Positions 52,315-64,000 of a stretch of 64,000 nt of DNA are shown here, piece by piece. The notes under the pieces are model-generated. The model was given only the letters and a program-made list of their open reading frames with translations, made no database searches and was not told the origin of the DNA. Location: assembly GCA_020541285.1 (NCBI GenBank), contig CP047043.1, positions 62,001-126,000 of the forward strand. The letters run 5' to 3'. The position numbers and the translations under genes were made by a program. Positions within the stretch are counted from its first letter, which is position 1, and every line of letters begins with the position of its first letter. This DNA comes from Candidatus Gillettellia adelgis. GTDB taxonomy: Bacteria > Pseudomonadota > Gammaproteobacteria > Enterobacterales > Enterobacteriaceae.

Positions 52315-55201
52315 GTAAACTCATTTTTTCGTTAGGTAAGCACAACCTATATATCATACTGTAATCTTAGAAAAGCGAACAGTACTAAAGCTATATAAGT
52401 GCTTACATTTATATACTACTAGGGATTTTCACGTCATATCTAATAATTTAGAGTGTTTAAAAGACTGTATAAATTAGTTTTCAACTGATTTTTGCTGTAT
52501 TATTATGTGTTCGTTACTTAACGTAAAACACATAGATGTCTCTGTTGCATTATTAGTTAAGCTTTTCTGATTATAACAAACGTACGATTTTTACCATGCA
52601 ATCCATATATTTTGCAGAGTATCGTGTTCGCTATATTAATTAGGTTTGGCATATACATGATGTAGCGATTAGTACGATTTTACTGCGTTTTAACATCTGA
52701 ACGTTAAACTAGACATACAGTTATATCTATGCTTGATGTTTTTTGTTATATCAATATTTAAATGAATCAGCGAGAATTATTATAGAATTCTTACCCTATT
52801 ATTGTTCATGCAAGCTTTCACGAACACCTGTAGTATTTCTATACTAAATTCGCATGAACTATACTCAAAATCTAATAAGAGAAAACAGTGATACCATACA
52901 GTCAGGAGGTGATATTTAGCATAGTATAATAACGTACGATGATTAATCAATACGATTAATTATAATTTCGGGGTCGGTAGACGATTGTTCATCAGATACT
53001 TTATAAGTAGTGCACAGTACATCATATTCACTGAATTTCCGGAGTTCTTTTATATGATTTAGATGTTACTGACACACAAATCAATAGAAGTCCTATACAT
53101 GCAAAGCACTGCAGCAATTAGGTTGCACGTTTAATGTTGATCTTAAGAAGAATAGTTTTATATATTTATATTTTTTGTCATACTATCTGCGACATAGGAA
53201 TAAGGTAGATTTTTGTTGATCAGTGAGTACAATTTATTTTATAAGTAAATTTTTATAAAATAAGCATATTTTGATTTTTATAGTTAAATAAGAATTTAAG
53301 TTCAGCATGAACGACTTAAGTGATTCATGTAGTATTTGCTATAGTGTGTGTAAAATAGTATTTAGGCATTTTATGTGCTCTCGTTATTTTATACTGCCGC
53401 GCAGTATTAAAAATAGGAATTATAGCTAGAAATAACAGAATAAAAATAACATATGATGTTTTATCTCTATTATATAGAGATGTAAAATAATATGCATAAA
53501 TAGTATTTTAAAAGTAATTGCAGAATGTCACTATGAATTATAAATCTTATTACATAATTTTAAAGTTTATTGCATGGTAGTACAAGTCAATTTTTCTATT
53601 AATTTAAAATAATATAATCACCTATCGTCAAGTAGTGTATATGTCATATCTTAATATTAATATTAACAAGGATATTAACAATTGGCTCTAGATATTGGGA
53701 AAAGCATATAAAACATTATATTGATAAAACACTCTATGTTATATGAGCAGATGTGAAAATTGACTGCTTGCAGGTTTGGTACAGCCATGCTAAATCACGT
53801 AAAATAATAATATAACATATTATGAGTGTCTAAGGTAACTCTTTTTGAGAACAACTTTATTAGTTAAATTATACAAGAATTACGTATTGTTGAACACAAG
53901 TTGTGCAAGAAACAATTTGCAATAACAATGAGGTTATTATTACATGCATACATTAAATGATTTATTTTATTACGCACCTATTGATTCTATCACGTCGATA
54001 CAATAAATAGGTAAATGCAACAAATAACAGAATAAATAGAAAATTCTAGCAAGCGTGGTTAATAATATATATGTGCTTTAAAGATCAAGAGCACACGAGT
54101 TTTATAGTAATAATGATGATCTGTGTTGTTGTTTTCCCTTATATGTTGTTTAAGGTTAAACTTGATAACTTATATTATGATCTCTGTTGCGCATTTTACA
54201 AATGCCTGAAAATCTTGATATCTTCATTCGCAGAGGCAGTAGTTGTCATCTGAGCTGCATATGATGGAAGCAGATGACTATCTTCTAAAAGGCGTGCTGA
54301 AAATTTAGTTAAAACTACATATTTAATATTATGTTTTATTAACGGTGATGTATCATAATGATTATGATTTTTCTTGAGTATATTATCTGTTTATATTTAT
54401 AACACTCTACAAGGAGATTCAGTTTTTAATCTGTATGTATAACAGATTTTGTAGCATCAGATTATTTTATTACAAAATACCGGTATGGTTTTTCTCAAAG
54501 TTACTCAAGGATAGAGCCTATAAGATATGTGCTGGTCATATAAATGTGTAATCAAATGACATAAGAGTTTAAATAACGGGTGAATGGTTGCATCACTGAT
54601 CATGAATGTTAGTCATGCTTTATTTATTTTTTCCTGTATATTCATTAAGTACTCAATATAACGTGCATGTATAATAGTTTTTATTTAAATTAACAAAAAT
54701 GTTATTTTTGACATGTGATATCAATAAACTAATCGATGATCTTTTTACCGGATCTAATATAATCATAACAAATAGTCAATGCTATGCTGTACTTTTAAGG
54801 AATCGAGGCAATCAATATACGGACACTTAGGTGATTATAATCTTCTTATATCAAATATATTAATACGAAAATTTGTGTGTTATTCATTAAGCATACTCTA
54901 GAAAACATAGCAATCAACTTGGTATACTGTGCTAATGATTAAATCACAGAGATTAGTAACATGAGCCACTGTGTAGTGGAAGGTAAATGCAAGACAATGA
55001 CTTTATACTGAGTTAACAGAAGTTGCAGCAGATGTTGTAACTTTGTATATGCACTGACCACACCAGAAGCAACTTCGCTTAATAGTTATACTGTTGTGTA
55101 GTCAATGGTTAATTTTATTTAGTGATCCACGGAATATTATTGTTTATCACTAATAATAGTAGCGTTTTATTGTGCGCTTGTATTTTGTTACGAGAATTTC
55201 T
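52315..55201. other. gap upstream of lpxL, no recognised gene
   Basis: 2.9 kb of AT-rich DNA. The lpxL promoter should be at its left end. Short open frames such as 54071-54253 plus carry no motif I know. Confidence 0.5.
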
Positions 55202-55220
55202 CATGCGCCGTAGGCGCATG
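55202..55220. repeat. perfect 8-bp GC-rich inverted repeat
   Basis: CATGCGCC and GGCGCATG flank a 3-base loop (GTA). It is conspicuous in AT-rich DNA, with no gene on either side for over 1.6 kb. Followed by TTAAAACTT on the plus strand, which is not a good terminator tail. Confidence 0.75.
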
Positions 55221-56892
55221 TTAAAACTTAACATAGTGAATATTTATAATTATTCAAGATATTTAGTGATTTATTAAGCGTCTTTAATTGCATAACTATA
55301 ATAGTTTAAATAGCTATTAAACATAAGTTATAATTTATTATCTCATACCACGGAGTTTTACATAGAGGGGGATATGTGCAAGCGGAGCGATCCTAAGAGT
55401 GTCTAAAGCTATAACTTTAGAGCTAATTCACTAGAATTGTCTTGATAAGAATACGTGCTGTATTGTATATTGTTAGGTTTCAAAAAGATAGTATAATCAA
55501 GGTAGACGCATAAGAATTCAGACGGCTACATAAATACCACAAATATTGTAAATATAATTCTTTAAGACATAGTTTTCAACTATATAAACTACCTATTAAT
55601 ATGGTTAATAAATAATAGAGTATTCCCTATAATTTTAGGTTTTATTTAATAGCCGTAGCGTGTGTTTTTGCGATATGCAATTGTCTTGCTCACTAGATAC
55701 GCACAGACATATAGAGGGAAATCTCCTAAATTTCTAGAACAAATGTAAAAAAAGCGAGCAACAATGCGTTAATTTTCTGAATGATTTCTATTTATCTAAG
55801 ATAAAAATAAATCTGATATATCACGTATGTTGACTAACAATACAGTTAAGCCGCTAGACAACAGTAAGAGTTATGCATATTTTACGTTTTGGAGTACATA
55901 AATTATATGATATAAGAAGCACAGCGCCCTGCGCATACGACATATGTAATAATGAATATATTATCTGTTTTATTGCTAGAAACTTTAACTGCTCTGATAA
56001 TGTAGACAAGGTTTACTACCTTAGTAAAAGATGGCAGTTTTATGCAGAACTGGCGATAGAAATAGGCCACAGCAATGAACAACGTAAATTTATCATATTT
56101 CTTTGTGCAACTTGCATTGGAATGCAGTAGTAAGGCTTTTCAGAATAATGACAGGAGCGCAAGAAATAATCTTTTTTAGTTTTTACTGCACTATTTTTAA
56201 TAGAAAACTATATGAGTTACTCGAAGGCCTCCTATTAACATGCGGAGTATAATAATTATTTAAAATTCATGGTAATTTAATAATGCTATAGAATATGACT
56301 TGAAAATAATCATTTTAAAAAAACTCAAAACCTTGCATGTACTTGGGGAAGCTAATAAGTATAATAGCACATTTATTATTATATTGATGTATTAAAATAA
56401 AATATAATAATGATATAAAATTGATATCTAATTGTTGTTTTTTTAAATAAAATATACAATATCTATATTATATAGATATATATTAGTTGTAATAACATTC
56501 ATTACTTTCCCATAATCATATATCTATAACTTCCTTATATAGAAAATTCTCTAGAACGTTTTCATGAAGCATATAGAAGTAATGAGAATGTTTAATATAC
56601 ATTTACATAATAAATATTATTAGAGTGTTAAAGATTATATAAAAAATTTTATAAATATACTCAAACCTTATGTATAAGATATCTATGAGCGGTGTTCTAT
56701 CTATAATATCTAATTGTGTAATACTCTACAACAGAATCGATAGCAAGCCAAATCTCACATTACGCGATATCTTTAGTTATATCTAAATAAGATTCTATCA
56801 AGAGAGCATTAATAGAAATTTGTATTGTCGTTGCATCTATATGTTAATAAAACCTAGATGATATCACATGTAGTGATTCTCGATCTTTTTAG
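55221..56892. other. gap upstream of the zipA fossil
   Basis: 1.7 kb of AT-rich DNA that should contain the zipA N-terminal membrane anchor and Pro/Gln-rich linker, which I cannot read, and perhaps cysZ further left. An 85-codon open frame (55873-56130 plus) has seven Cys but no recognisable domain. Confidence 0.4.
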
Positions 56893-57325
56893 AAACAGTT
56901 AAAGTATATAATGCTATTATATATAATAATTGATCAAAACAGAACAAATCGCATGGAAATTCTACAAAATAGTATATGATAACTGGTTTGTTAGTTTGAA
57001 CACTACTCTATCTTTATATTAGTAAAGCGAATGATGGTAGACTACCATCTAGTTTAGAAAATATAGTTAATTATAGTTGTTAAGCTTATCCTCACTAAGG
57101 ATGTTACGCAGAAAATTTATTAATATTTATAGTTTTTTTATCATATAGTAACCTTTATTTAAAACTGTTGATTAATTTTAAAGTTAAAACAGCATGTTAC
57201 TCAGGATTTTTAATATATAATACAAGCATAAGTGCTGTATGATGGTCGGCTCAACGCCTAAAACCTGTAAAATACCCATTTATGTGCTATTGGATATAGT
57301 ACAATTTCCTTGTAACTCGGTTTAC
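56893..57325 (+). pseudogene. zipA: zipA fossil, FtsZ-binding C-terminal domain
   Basis: ZipA anchors the FtsZ ring to the inner membrane. It stands before ligA in E. coli, as here. One plus-strand frame reads KQLKYIMLLYIIID, then EILQNSI followed by two stops, LVC, a stop and FEHYSIF. E. coli has at the same spacing KRKEAVIIMNVAAH, ELLLNSI, QQ and FIFGDMNIY, so two adjacent glutamine codons have become TGA and TAA. Further on LYLKLLINFK matches SYGDELQNFK, and AQRLKPVK follows at the distance of DQRRMMTPQK. The fossil ends about 60 bases before ligA. The conserved domain has many stops and cannot be made. Confidence 0.8.
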
Positions 57326-57377
57326 TTAATTGTTTTATCAACTCAACCCCTTTGACGGAGTGTATCTTCTAAGATAA

Positions 57378-59459
<2,082 letters not shown>

Positions 59460-60416
59460 ATAAGTGAGATTAAGTAGTATAGGTGCACTGTGCTATACTA
59501 TGTCTCAGTAGGTGCCGTCTTATAATTTTATTAGCTTTTTAAAGCTTTTTGCCTAGAGAAGTCAGTAGAATTAATAATAAAAAATATCACTGCTATGTTG
59601 TGAGTATAAATAAGATAAAAATAAAGTGATTATACAGATAATCTTCTTTAAAATAACATTATCTCTAGATAGCATAAACAGCTCTTATTCAATAAGATAC
59701 TGCGTTAGTCCTAGCAGCTAAACTATTAAATAATAAGGATCAGACAAAAATTAGATGCATACGTATCTGTGAAGTGTTACTAGTGCTCCTGAAATGCTAT
59801 CATAATTTTATGGATAAAAAAGTATGTAATAACACACCTACCACGCAATTATTAGAAATTATGATACCACTATCGTATCCTTTTCTCATCAGAAAGCTCT
59901 TCTGTTTTTAGTAGAGCTAATTGATTTATTGCATAAGTCATTTATTAACAATTAATAATGGTATTGTATTGTTTTCAAATTCTACTGGGTTGCATGATGG
60001 ATAACAATAATAAAGGTGTATTATTGATCTATAGTAATATCCTTGAAGAATTTAGTATTACTACAATGTCATAGTAGGTATTTAACCTGCTTAAAGAGTA
60101 TGGCATTTTAGCTAAATAATCAGAAAATGTCTTTTAAATTGAGCGCATTGTTAGTTATGTGCAGGCACATCTCCTGAAATAACTTAAAAATCTTAGTGCT
60201 GCCTGTTATCAATTATGATATAATGCAATTAGTTAACGATGTTGTAATCTTGTTAACTTATGAATCTGTAAACTATTTTTTGAATTACAATCTTTCATAC
60301 TAATTAATAGTGTTACTGGTTCGAGTAATATATGTATATTATTGTTAAGCAAGTCAAGCAATGTTTATCATAGAATATAAACTTTCGTTATTAATCGGAT
60401 ATAGATCTAGAGATAT
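59460..60416. other. gap between ligA and def
   Basis: 957 bases of AT-rich DNA. dprA and smg lie divergent from def in E. coli and were not recognised on the minus strand. On the plus strand 60040-60215 a frame broken only by stops reads VFNLLKEYGILAK and IERIVSYVQAHLLK, which looks like a helical protein remnant, but I could not name it. The def promoter should be in the last 100 bases. Confidence 0.4.
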
Positions 60417-60926
60417 ATGTCAGTATTGCAGATTTTGCATTTTCCGGACACTAGATTATTCAAAATCGCAGCACCGGTAAAAACAGTGAACACAGGTATT
60501 CAGCGCATTGTGGATGATATGTTTGAAACTATGTATACAAAAGGGGGTATTGGTTTAGCTGCAACTCAACTAAACATCCATCAACGTATTATTGTTCTTG
60601 ACGTTTCTGATCACCGTAATCAATGTTTAGTACTAATTAATCCGGAGCTCATAAAAAAAAGTGGAGAAACGAGCATAGAAGAAGGTTGCCTATCGATACC
60701 TGCGCAGCGAGCAGTTATACCGCGTGCTGCTCACATAAAGATACGGGCTTTTGATCGAGACGGCAAACTTTTTGAACTAGAAGCCAATAATCTATTAGCG
60801 ATCTGCATTCAACATGAAATGGATCATTTAATAGGTAAGTTATTCTTGGATTATTTGTCGCCAATAAAACGACAGCGAATTCGCCAGAAATTTAAAAAAA
60901 TCGCTAAATCTAACGCCCGTGCCTAA
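60417..60926 (+). CDS. def: peptide deformylase
   Basis: Removes the formyl group from new proteins. It has 169 residues, the E. coli length, starting [11 protein letters not shown]. All three metalloenzyme motifs are intact: [16 protein letters not shown] (metal Cys) and HEMDHLIG (two metal His and catalytic Glu). The C-terminal basic helix with [16 protein letters not shown] is present. First gene of the def-fmt-rsmB run. fmt starts 17 bases after its stop. Confidence 0.98.
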   Translation: MSVLQILHFPDTRLFKIAAPVKTVNTGIQRIVDDMFETMYTKGGIGLAATQLNIHQRIIVLDVSDHRNQCLVLINPELIKKSGETSIEEGCLSIPAQRAVIPRAAHIKIRAFDRDGKLFELEANNLLAICIQHEMDHLIGKLFLDYLSPIKRQRIRQKFKKIAKSNARA

Positions 60927-60943
60927 CTGATTAGGAAAGTAGC

Positions 60944-61891
60944 GTGTCTGATTCTTTACGTATTATTTTCGCTGGAACACCAGATTTTGCAAAGTTTCAC
61001 CTTAATGCATTGTTAACATCTAAGCATCAGATCGTGGGGGTGTTTACCCAACCTGATCGCCCAGCTGGGCGTGGAAATAAATTAACACCCAGTGCAGTTA
61101 AAGTATTAGCGGAACAACATCAACTACCGGTGTTTCAGCCGATATCATTACAGTCTAAAGAAACTCAGAAATTAGTTTCTGCTCTTAACGCTGATGTAAT
61201 GGTAGTGGTAGCTTATGGTCTTCTTGTACCAAAAACAATACTAGACATGACTTATTTTGGCGGCATTAATGTGCACGGTTCACTGCTACCACGTTGGCGT
61301 GGTGCTGCGCCGATCCAGCGTTCTTTATTGGTTGGTGATCTTGAAACAGGGGTCACGATTATACAAATGGATGTCGGATTAGATACGGGAGATATCTTAT
61401 ACAAAATTACTTGTCCTATAGAAACTATCGATACCAGCGAAAGTTTATATAAAAAACTAGCTATATATGGTGCACAAGGGATGCTGATAACATTACAACA
61501 GTTAGCAGCTGGGACAGTGAAGCGTGAAGTCCAAGATACATCGCAGGTAACCTATGCCAAAAAACTGAGTAAAAAAGAAGCGCGTTTAGACTGGAATCTA
61601 CCTAGTGCACAGTTGGAACGTTGTATTCGTGCTTTTAACCCATGGCCTTGCAGTTATTTTATAGTGGATGGGAAGTCGGTGAAAGTTTGGCAGGCAAGCG
61701 TACTAGCAGATACTGCAAATGAACAACCCGGTACAATTATTCATGCTGATAGGCATGGTGTGAAGGTAGCAACTATCAATAGCATTCTAAATTTAATTAA
61801 ATTGCAACCAGCGGGAAAAAAGCCGATGTCAGCACAGGATTTATTAAATTCACGTAGTGCATGGTGGTTGTTTCCTGGAAACCGGATTTAG
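60944..61891 (+). CDS. fmt: methionyl-tRNA formyltransferase
   Basis: Formylates initiator Met-tRNA, the counterpart of deformylase. It has 315 residues, as in E. coli. It starts with GTG at 60944, preceded by AGGA, giving [19 protein letters not shown]. Visible are the flexible loop with [12 protein letters not shown], the formyltetrahydrofolate-binding signature [18 protein letters not shown] with catalytic Asn and His, the Asp in GLDTGDIL, and the C-terminal tRNA-binding OB domain ([10 protein letters not shown] to LLNSRSAWW). Retention of both fmt and def suggests that initiation uses formylmethionine. Confidence 0.97.
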   Translation: MSDSLRIIFAGTPDFAKFHLNALLTSKHQIVGVFTQPDRPAGRGNKLTPSAVKVLAEQHQLPVFQPISLQSKETQKLVSALNADVMVVVAYGLLVPKTILDMTYFGGINVHGSLLPRWRGAAPIQRSLLVGDLETGVTIIQMDVGLDTGDILYKITCPIETIDTSESLYKKLAIYGAQGMLITLQQLAAGTVKREVQDTSQVTYAKKLSKKEARLDWNLPSAQLERCIRAFNPWPCSYFIVDGKSVKVWQASVLADTANEQPGTIIHADRHGVKVATINSILNLIKLQPAGKKPMSAQDLLNSRSAWWLFPGNRI

Positions 61892-61947
61892 TAACTTCTA
61901 TAGCCCAGTCCTTAATATCTGAGTTGTTTATTTAAACGCCGAGTCTT

Positions 61948-63240
61948 ATGATGGAAAATACTTATAACCTTCGCAGTTATGTTGCTAAAGTTATCAGCTG
62001 CGTATTAGATCATGGGGAGTCACTCAGCATTGTCTTACCAACTATGCAAAATGCCATAAACAATCGAGATCGTTCACTGTTGCAAGAGTTGTGTTTTGGT
62101 ACATTACGAATGCTTCCTGTACTTGAATATTGTGTACAGCAGTTAATTACTAAACCGATGCTTGGTAAGCATCGTGTGCTACATTATTTACTTCTGGTTG
62201 GCCTATATCAAATTTTATATACCCGCATTCCACCGTATGCGATACTTTCGGAAACAGTGAACGGCGCAATAGCTTTAAAGTATCCACAATTTAAAGGATT
62301 GATTAACGCTGTATTACGCCAGTTTCAGCGTAAAAAGAACAGATTGATGTATCATGTAGCTAATCATAACATGCGTTACCTGCATCCACTCTGGCTTTTG
62401 CAACGTATCCAGCAGGCGTATCCGTTGGAGTGGGCTCAAATCATTAATGCTAACAATCAGAAACCTCCAATGTGGCTTCGTGTGAATCGTTTATATCATA
62501 CTCGCATTGCATACTTAAAATTAATGGCCCGGGTTAACATACTTGCTGAACCTCACGTTGAGTATATTGATGCGATACGTCTTATAACACCATGCACTAT
62601 GTATGCTCTTCCGGGATTTTCTGATGGTTGGGTAACGGTGCAAGATGCTTCCTCTCAAGGTTGCATGGGTTTGCTAGCCCCAAAAAACGGTGAACACATT
62701 CTTGACTTATGTGCAGCTCCTGGTGGAAAAACCACGCATATTCTGGAAATTGCGCCGAAGGCACAAGTAATGGCTATTGACATTGATCAAAAAAGATTAA
62801 TTCATATCACAAAAAACCTCCAGCGCTTACACTTACGTGCTACAGTAAAACTAGGTGATGCCCGCGTACCTCAGCAGTGGTGTGATAATAAGCAGTTTGA
62901 TCGTATTTTGCTAGATGCTCCGTGCTCAGCCATCGGCGTTATTCGTCGGCACCCTGACATCAAATGGTTACGTCGTGATAACGATATTGCTAGGTTAGCT
63001 AACCTGCAGGCGGACATTCTGGTAGCGGTATGGCCATGTTTGAAGCCTGGCGGTGTCATGCTTTATACTACTTGTTCCATTCTTCCTGAAGAAAATAGAG
63101 AACAAATTGCGACCTTCCTACAACAGCATCGCGACGCTAGGTTAGTTGAAACTGGAAATTTAGAGAAGCCAGGCAGACAGATCCTGCCTCAGATCGAGGG
63201 TGGAGATGGATTTTTTTACGCTAAATTAATAAAAATATAA
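61948..63240 (+). CDS. rsmB: 16S rRNA m5C967 methyltransferase RsmB
   Basis: Methylates C967 of 16S rRNA using S-adenosylmethionine. It has 430 residues (E. coli 429). A NusB-like N-terminal domain holds [14 protein letters not shown] and [14 protein letters not shown]. The methyltransferase domain holds [17 protein letters not shown] (cofactor loop), [28 protein letters not shown] (proton-abstracting Cys) and [11 protein letters not shown] (catalytic Cys). Two Met codons stand together at the start (61948 and 61951); either could be used. It follows fmt by 56 bases and precedes the trkA fossil, the E. coli order. Confidence 0.97.
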   Translation: MMENTYNLRSYVAKVISCVLDHGESLSIVLPTMQNAINNRDRSLLQELCFGTLRMLPVLEYCVQQLITKPMLGKHRVLHYLLLVGLYQILYTRIPPYAILSETVNGAIALKYPQFKGLINAVLRQFQRKKNRLMYHVANHNMRYLHPLWLLQRIQQAYPLEWAQIINANNQKPPMWLRVNRLYHTRIAYLKLMARVNILAEPHVEYIDAIRLITPCTMYALPGFSDGWVTVQDASSQGCMGLLAPKNGEHILDLCAAPGGKTTHILEIAPKAQVMAIDIDQKRLIHITKNLQRLHLRATVKLGDARVPQQWCDNKQFDRILLDAPCSAIGVIRRHPDIKWLRRDNDIARLANLQADILVAVWPCLKPGGVMLYTTCSILPEENREQIATFLQQHRDARLVETGNLEKPGRQILPQIEGGDGFFYAKLIKI

Positions 63241-63292
63241 TTTTTATGGAATGCTTGGATCTAAATTATTACAATGTAGTATAAGGCGTACA

Positions 63293-64000
63293 ATGAAAAT
63301 AATTATGCTTAGTGTAAGTTAGGTCGGTGGCACGCTAGTGAAAAACCTTGTAGGAAGAAAAATGATATGATTATTGATGTTGATTTTTGCGTCTATAATA
63401 TTTATAAGAGCGCTTTGACTTACTAATGGTGCAGAGGCTTATTTCGCATCTGTTTGTATTGCATAAAGCCAGCGTTGAACACTCGGATAATGTTTGTTAC
63501 TGTCACTAACTTTGATAAAATTAATATGGTCGTCTATCAGATTGCTTATTTTCTCTTTCATACTCCCAATCGCACTTCTCGTATCTTTGCACTAAATTAT
63601 GTCTGTGAGTCAGAGAGCAGATTTTAGCTACAATCGGTACTACAACTTGGTCACCTCAGTGCACTAAAATAGCTCTAGTGATTGATTATATCTACAAGAT
63701 AATCAAATACCTAGACGTCCTGTAAGTGTTTCATTGTCTAATGCAAAGCGTAGTATTGTAGCAGTAAACACTGACTTTGGTTTACTGTTATTCAATAAGA
63801 CGCGATCCTTAATCTATGTATATATGCTAGATATTGATCTATTTGTTGTTTTTTAGGAAAAATCAACCTATCTATTGACAAAGTTTAACTATCATTGAAG
63901 TGCAGGTGAGATATTTTAGCGTTGCTATTCAGCATATCTGTGCGGTAATAAGTACACCGCAACGACTGAAGAACTCCTACAAACATATTGTAATTATAGG
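63293..64000 (+). pseudogene. trkA: trkA fossil, N-terminal part, runs off the window
   Basis: TrkA is the NAD-binding regulator of Trk potassium uptake. The old start ATG at 63293 gives MKIIMLSVS, a stop, then VGGTLVKNLVG, which matches [21 protein letters not shown] with CAG turned to TAG. After frameshifts the plus strand reads VYQIAYFLFHTPNR (compare ACQVAYSLFNTPNR), NYVCESESRF (compare DYVRDADKLF), SVSLSNAKRSIVAVN (compare NFAEGKVSLAVVK) and near the window edge SAGEIF (compare EAGDEVF). Pieces are colinear with E. coli TrkA over about 215 residues. Length is close to native, so decay is by point and small changes. Confidence 0.92.

Noticed and set aside
55873-56130. 85-codon cysteine-rich open frame on the plus strand
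   Set aside because: The Cys spacing fits no known metal site, there is no homology I recognise, and it lies where the decayed zipA/cysZ region should be.

Overview
The window looks like the chromosome of a gamma-proteobacterial insect endosymbiont of the order Enterobacterales (Sodalis-, Serratia- or Gullanella-like) in an advanced but unfinished stage of genome reduction. The reasons are that every intact protein resembles its E. coli counterpart closely, local gene order is E. coli-like (dnaX-ybaB, tgt-yajC-secD-secF, pyrG-eno, nusB-thiL-pgpA, dnaB-alr, def-fmt-rsmB), the DNA between genes is very AT-rich, and only about 22 kb of 64 kb (roughly 34 percent) is intact coding sequence. The species is not determined. 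No insertion sequence, CRISPR array, rRNA or convincing tRNA was seen.

Layout. 1-4.2 kb: no recognisable gene. 4.2-7.1 kb (minus): dnaX, shortened to a gamma-like product, the fossil of its tau tail, ybaB and a recR fossil. 10.3-14.8 kb (minus): tgt, yajC, secD, secF. 16.3-19.3 kb (minus): pyrG, eno. 20.8-22.3 kb (plus): pitA. 25-29 kb (plus): fossil hemC-hemD-hemX-hemY operon. 29.4-31.9 kb (plus): dnaB, alr. 32.2-32.7 kb (minus): ssb. 38.6-39.7 kb (plus): dapE. 43.6-46.5 kb (minus): ribD and ribH fossils leading into intact nusB-thiL-pgpA. 51.4-52.3 kb (minus): lpxL. 56.9-59.5 kb (plus): zipA fossil, then ligA. 60.4-63.2 kb (plus): def-fmt-rsmB, followed by a trkA fossil that runs off the window.

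The retained genes cover replication (clamp loader, helicase, SSB, ligase), protein export (SecDF-YajC), N-formylmethionine handling and rRNA/tRNA modification, central metabolism (enolase, CTP synthase), thiamine diphosphate, envelope building (D-alanine, diaminopimelate, lipid A acylation, phosphatidylglycerol) and phosphate uptake. The fossils show loss of heme and riboflavin synthesis genes, RecR repair, TrkA potassium uptake control and ZipA division support. The main result of the hunt is that much of the apparently empty DNA can be read as colinear gene remains once the ancestral gene order is used as a guide; a few perfect inverted repeats in the empty stretches are unexplained.

Fossil assignments were made by eye against remembered E. 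coli sequences and gene order; no alignment was run.
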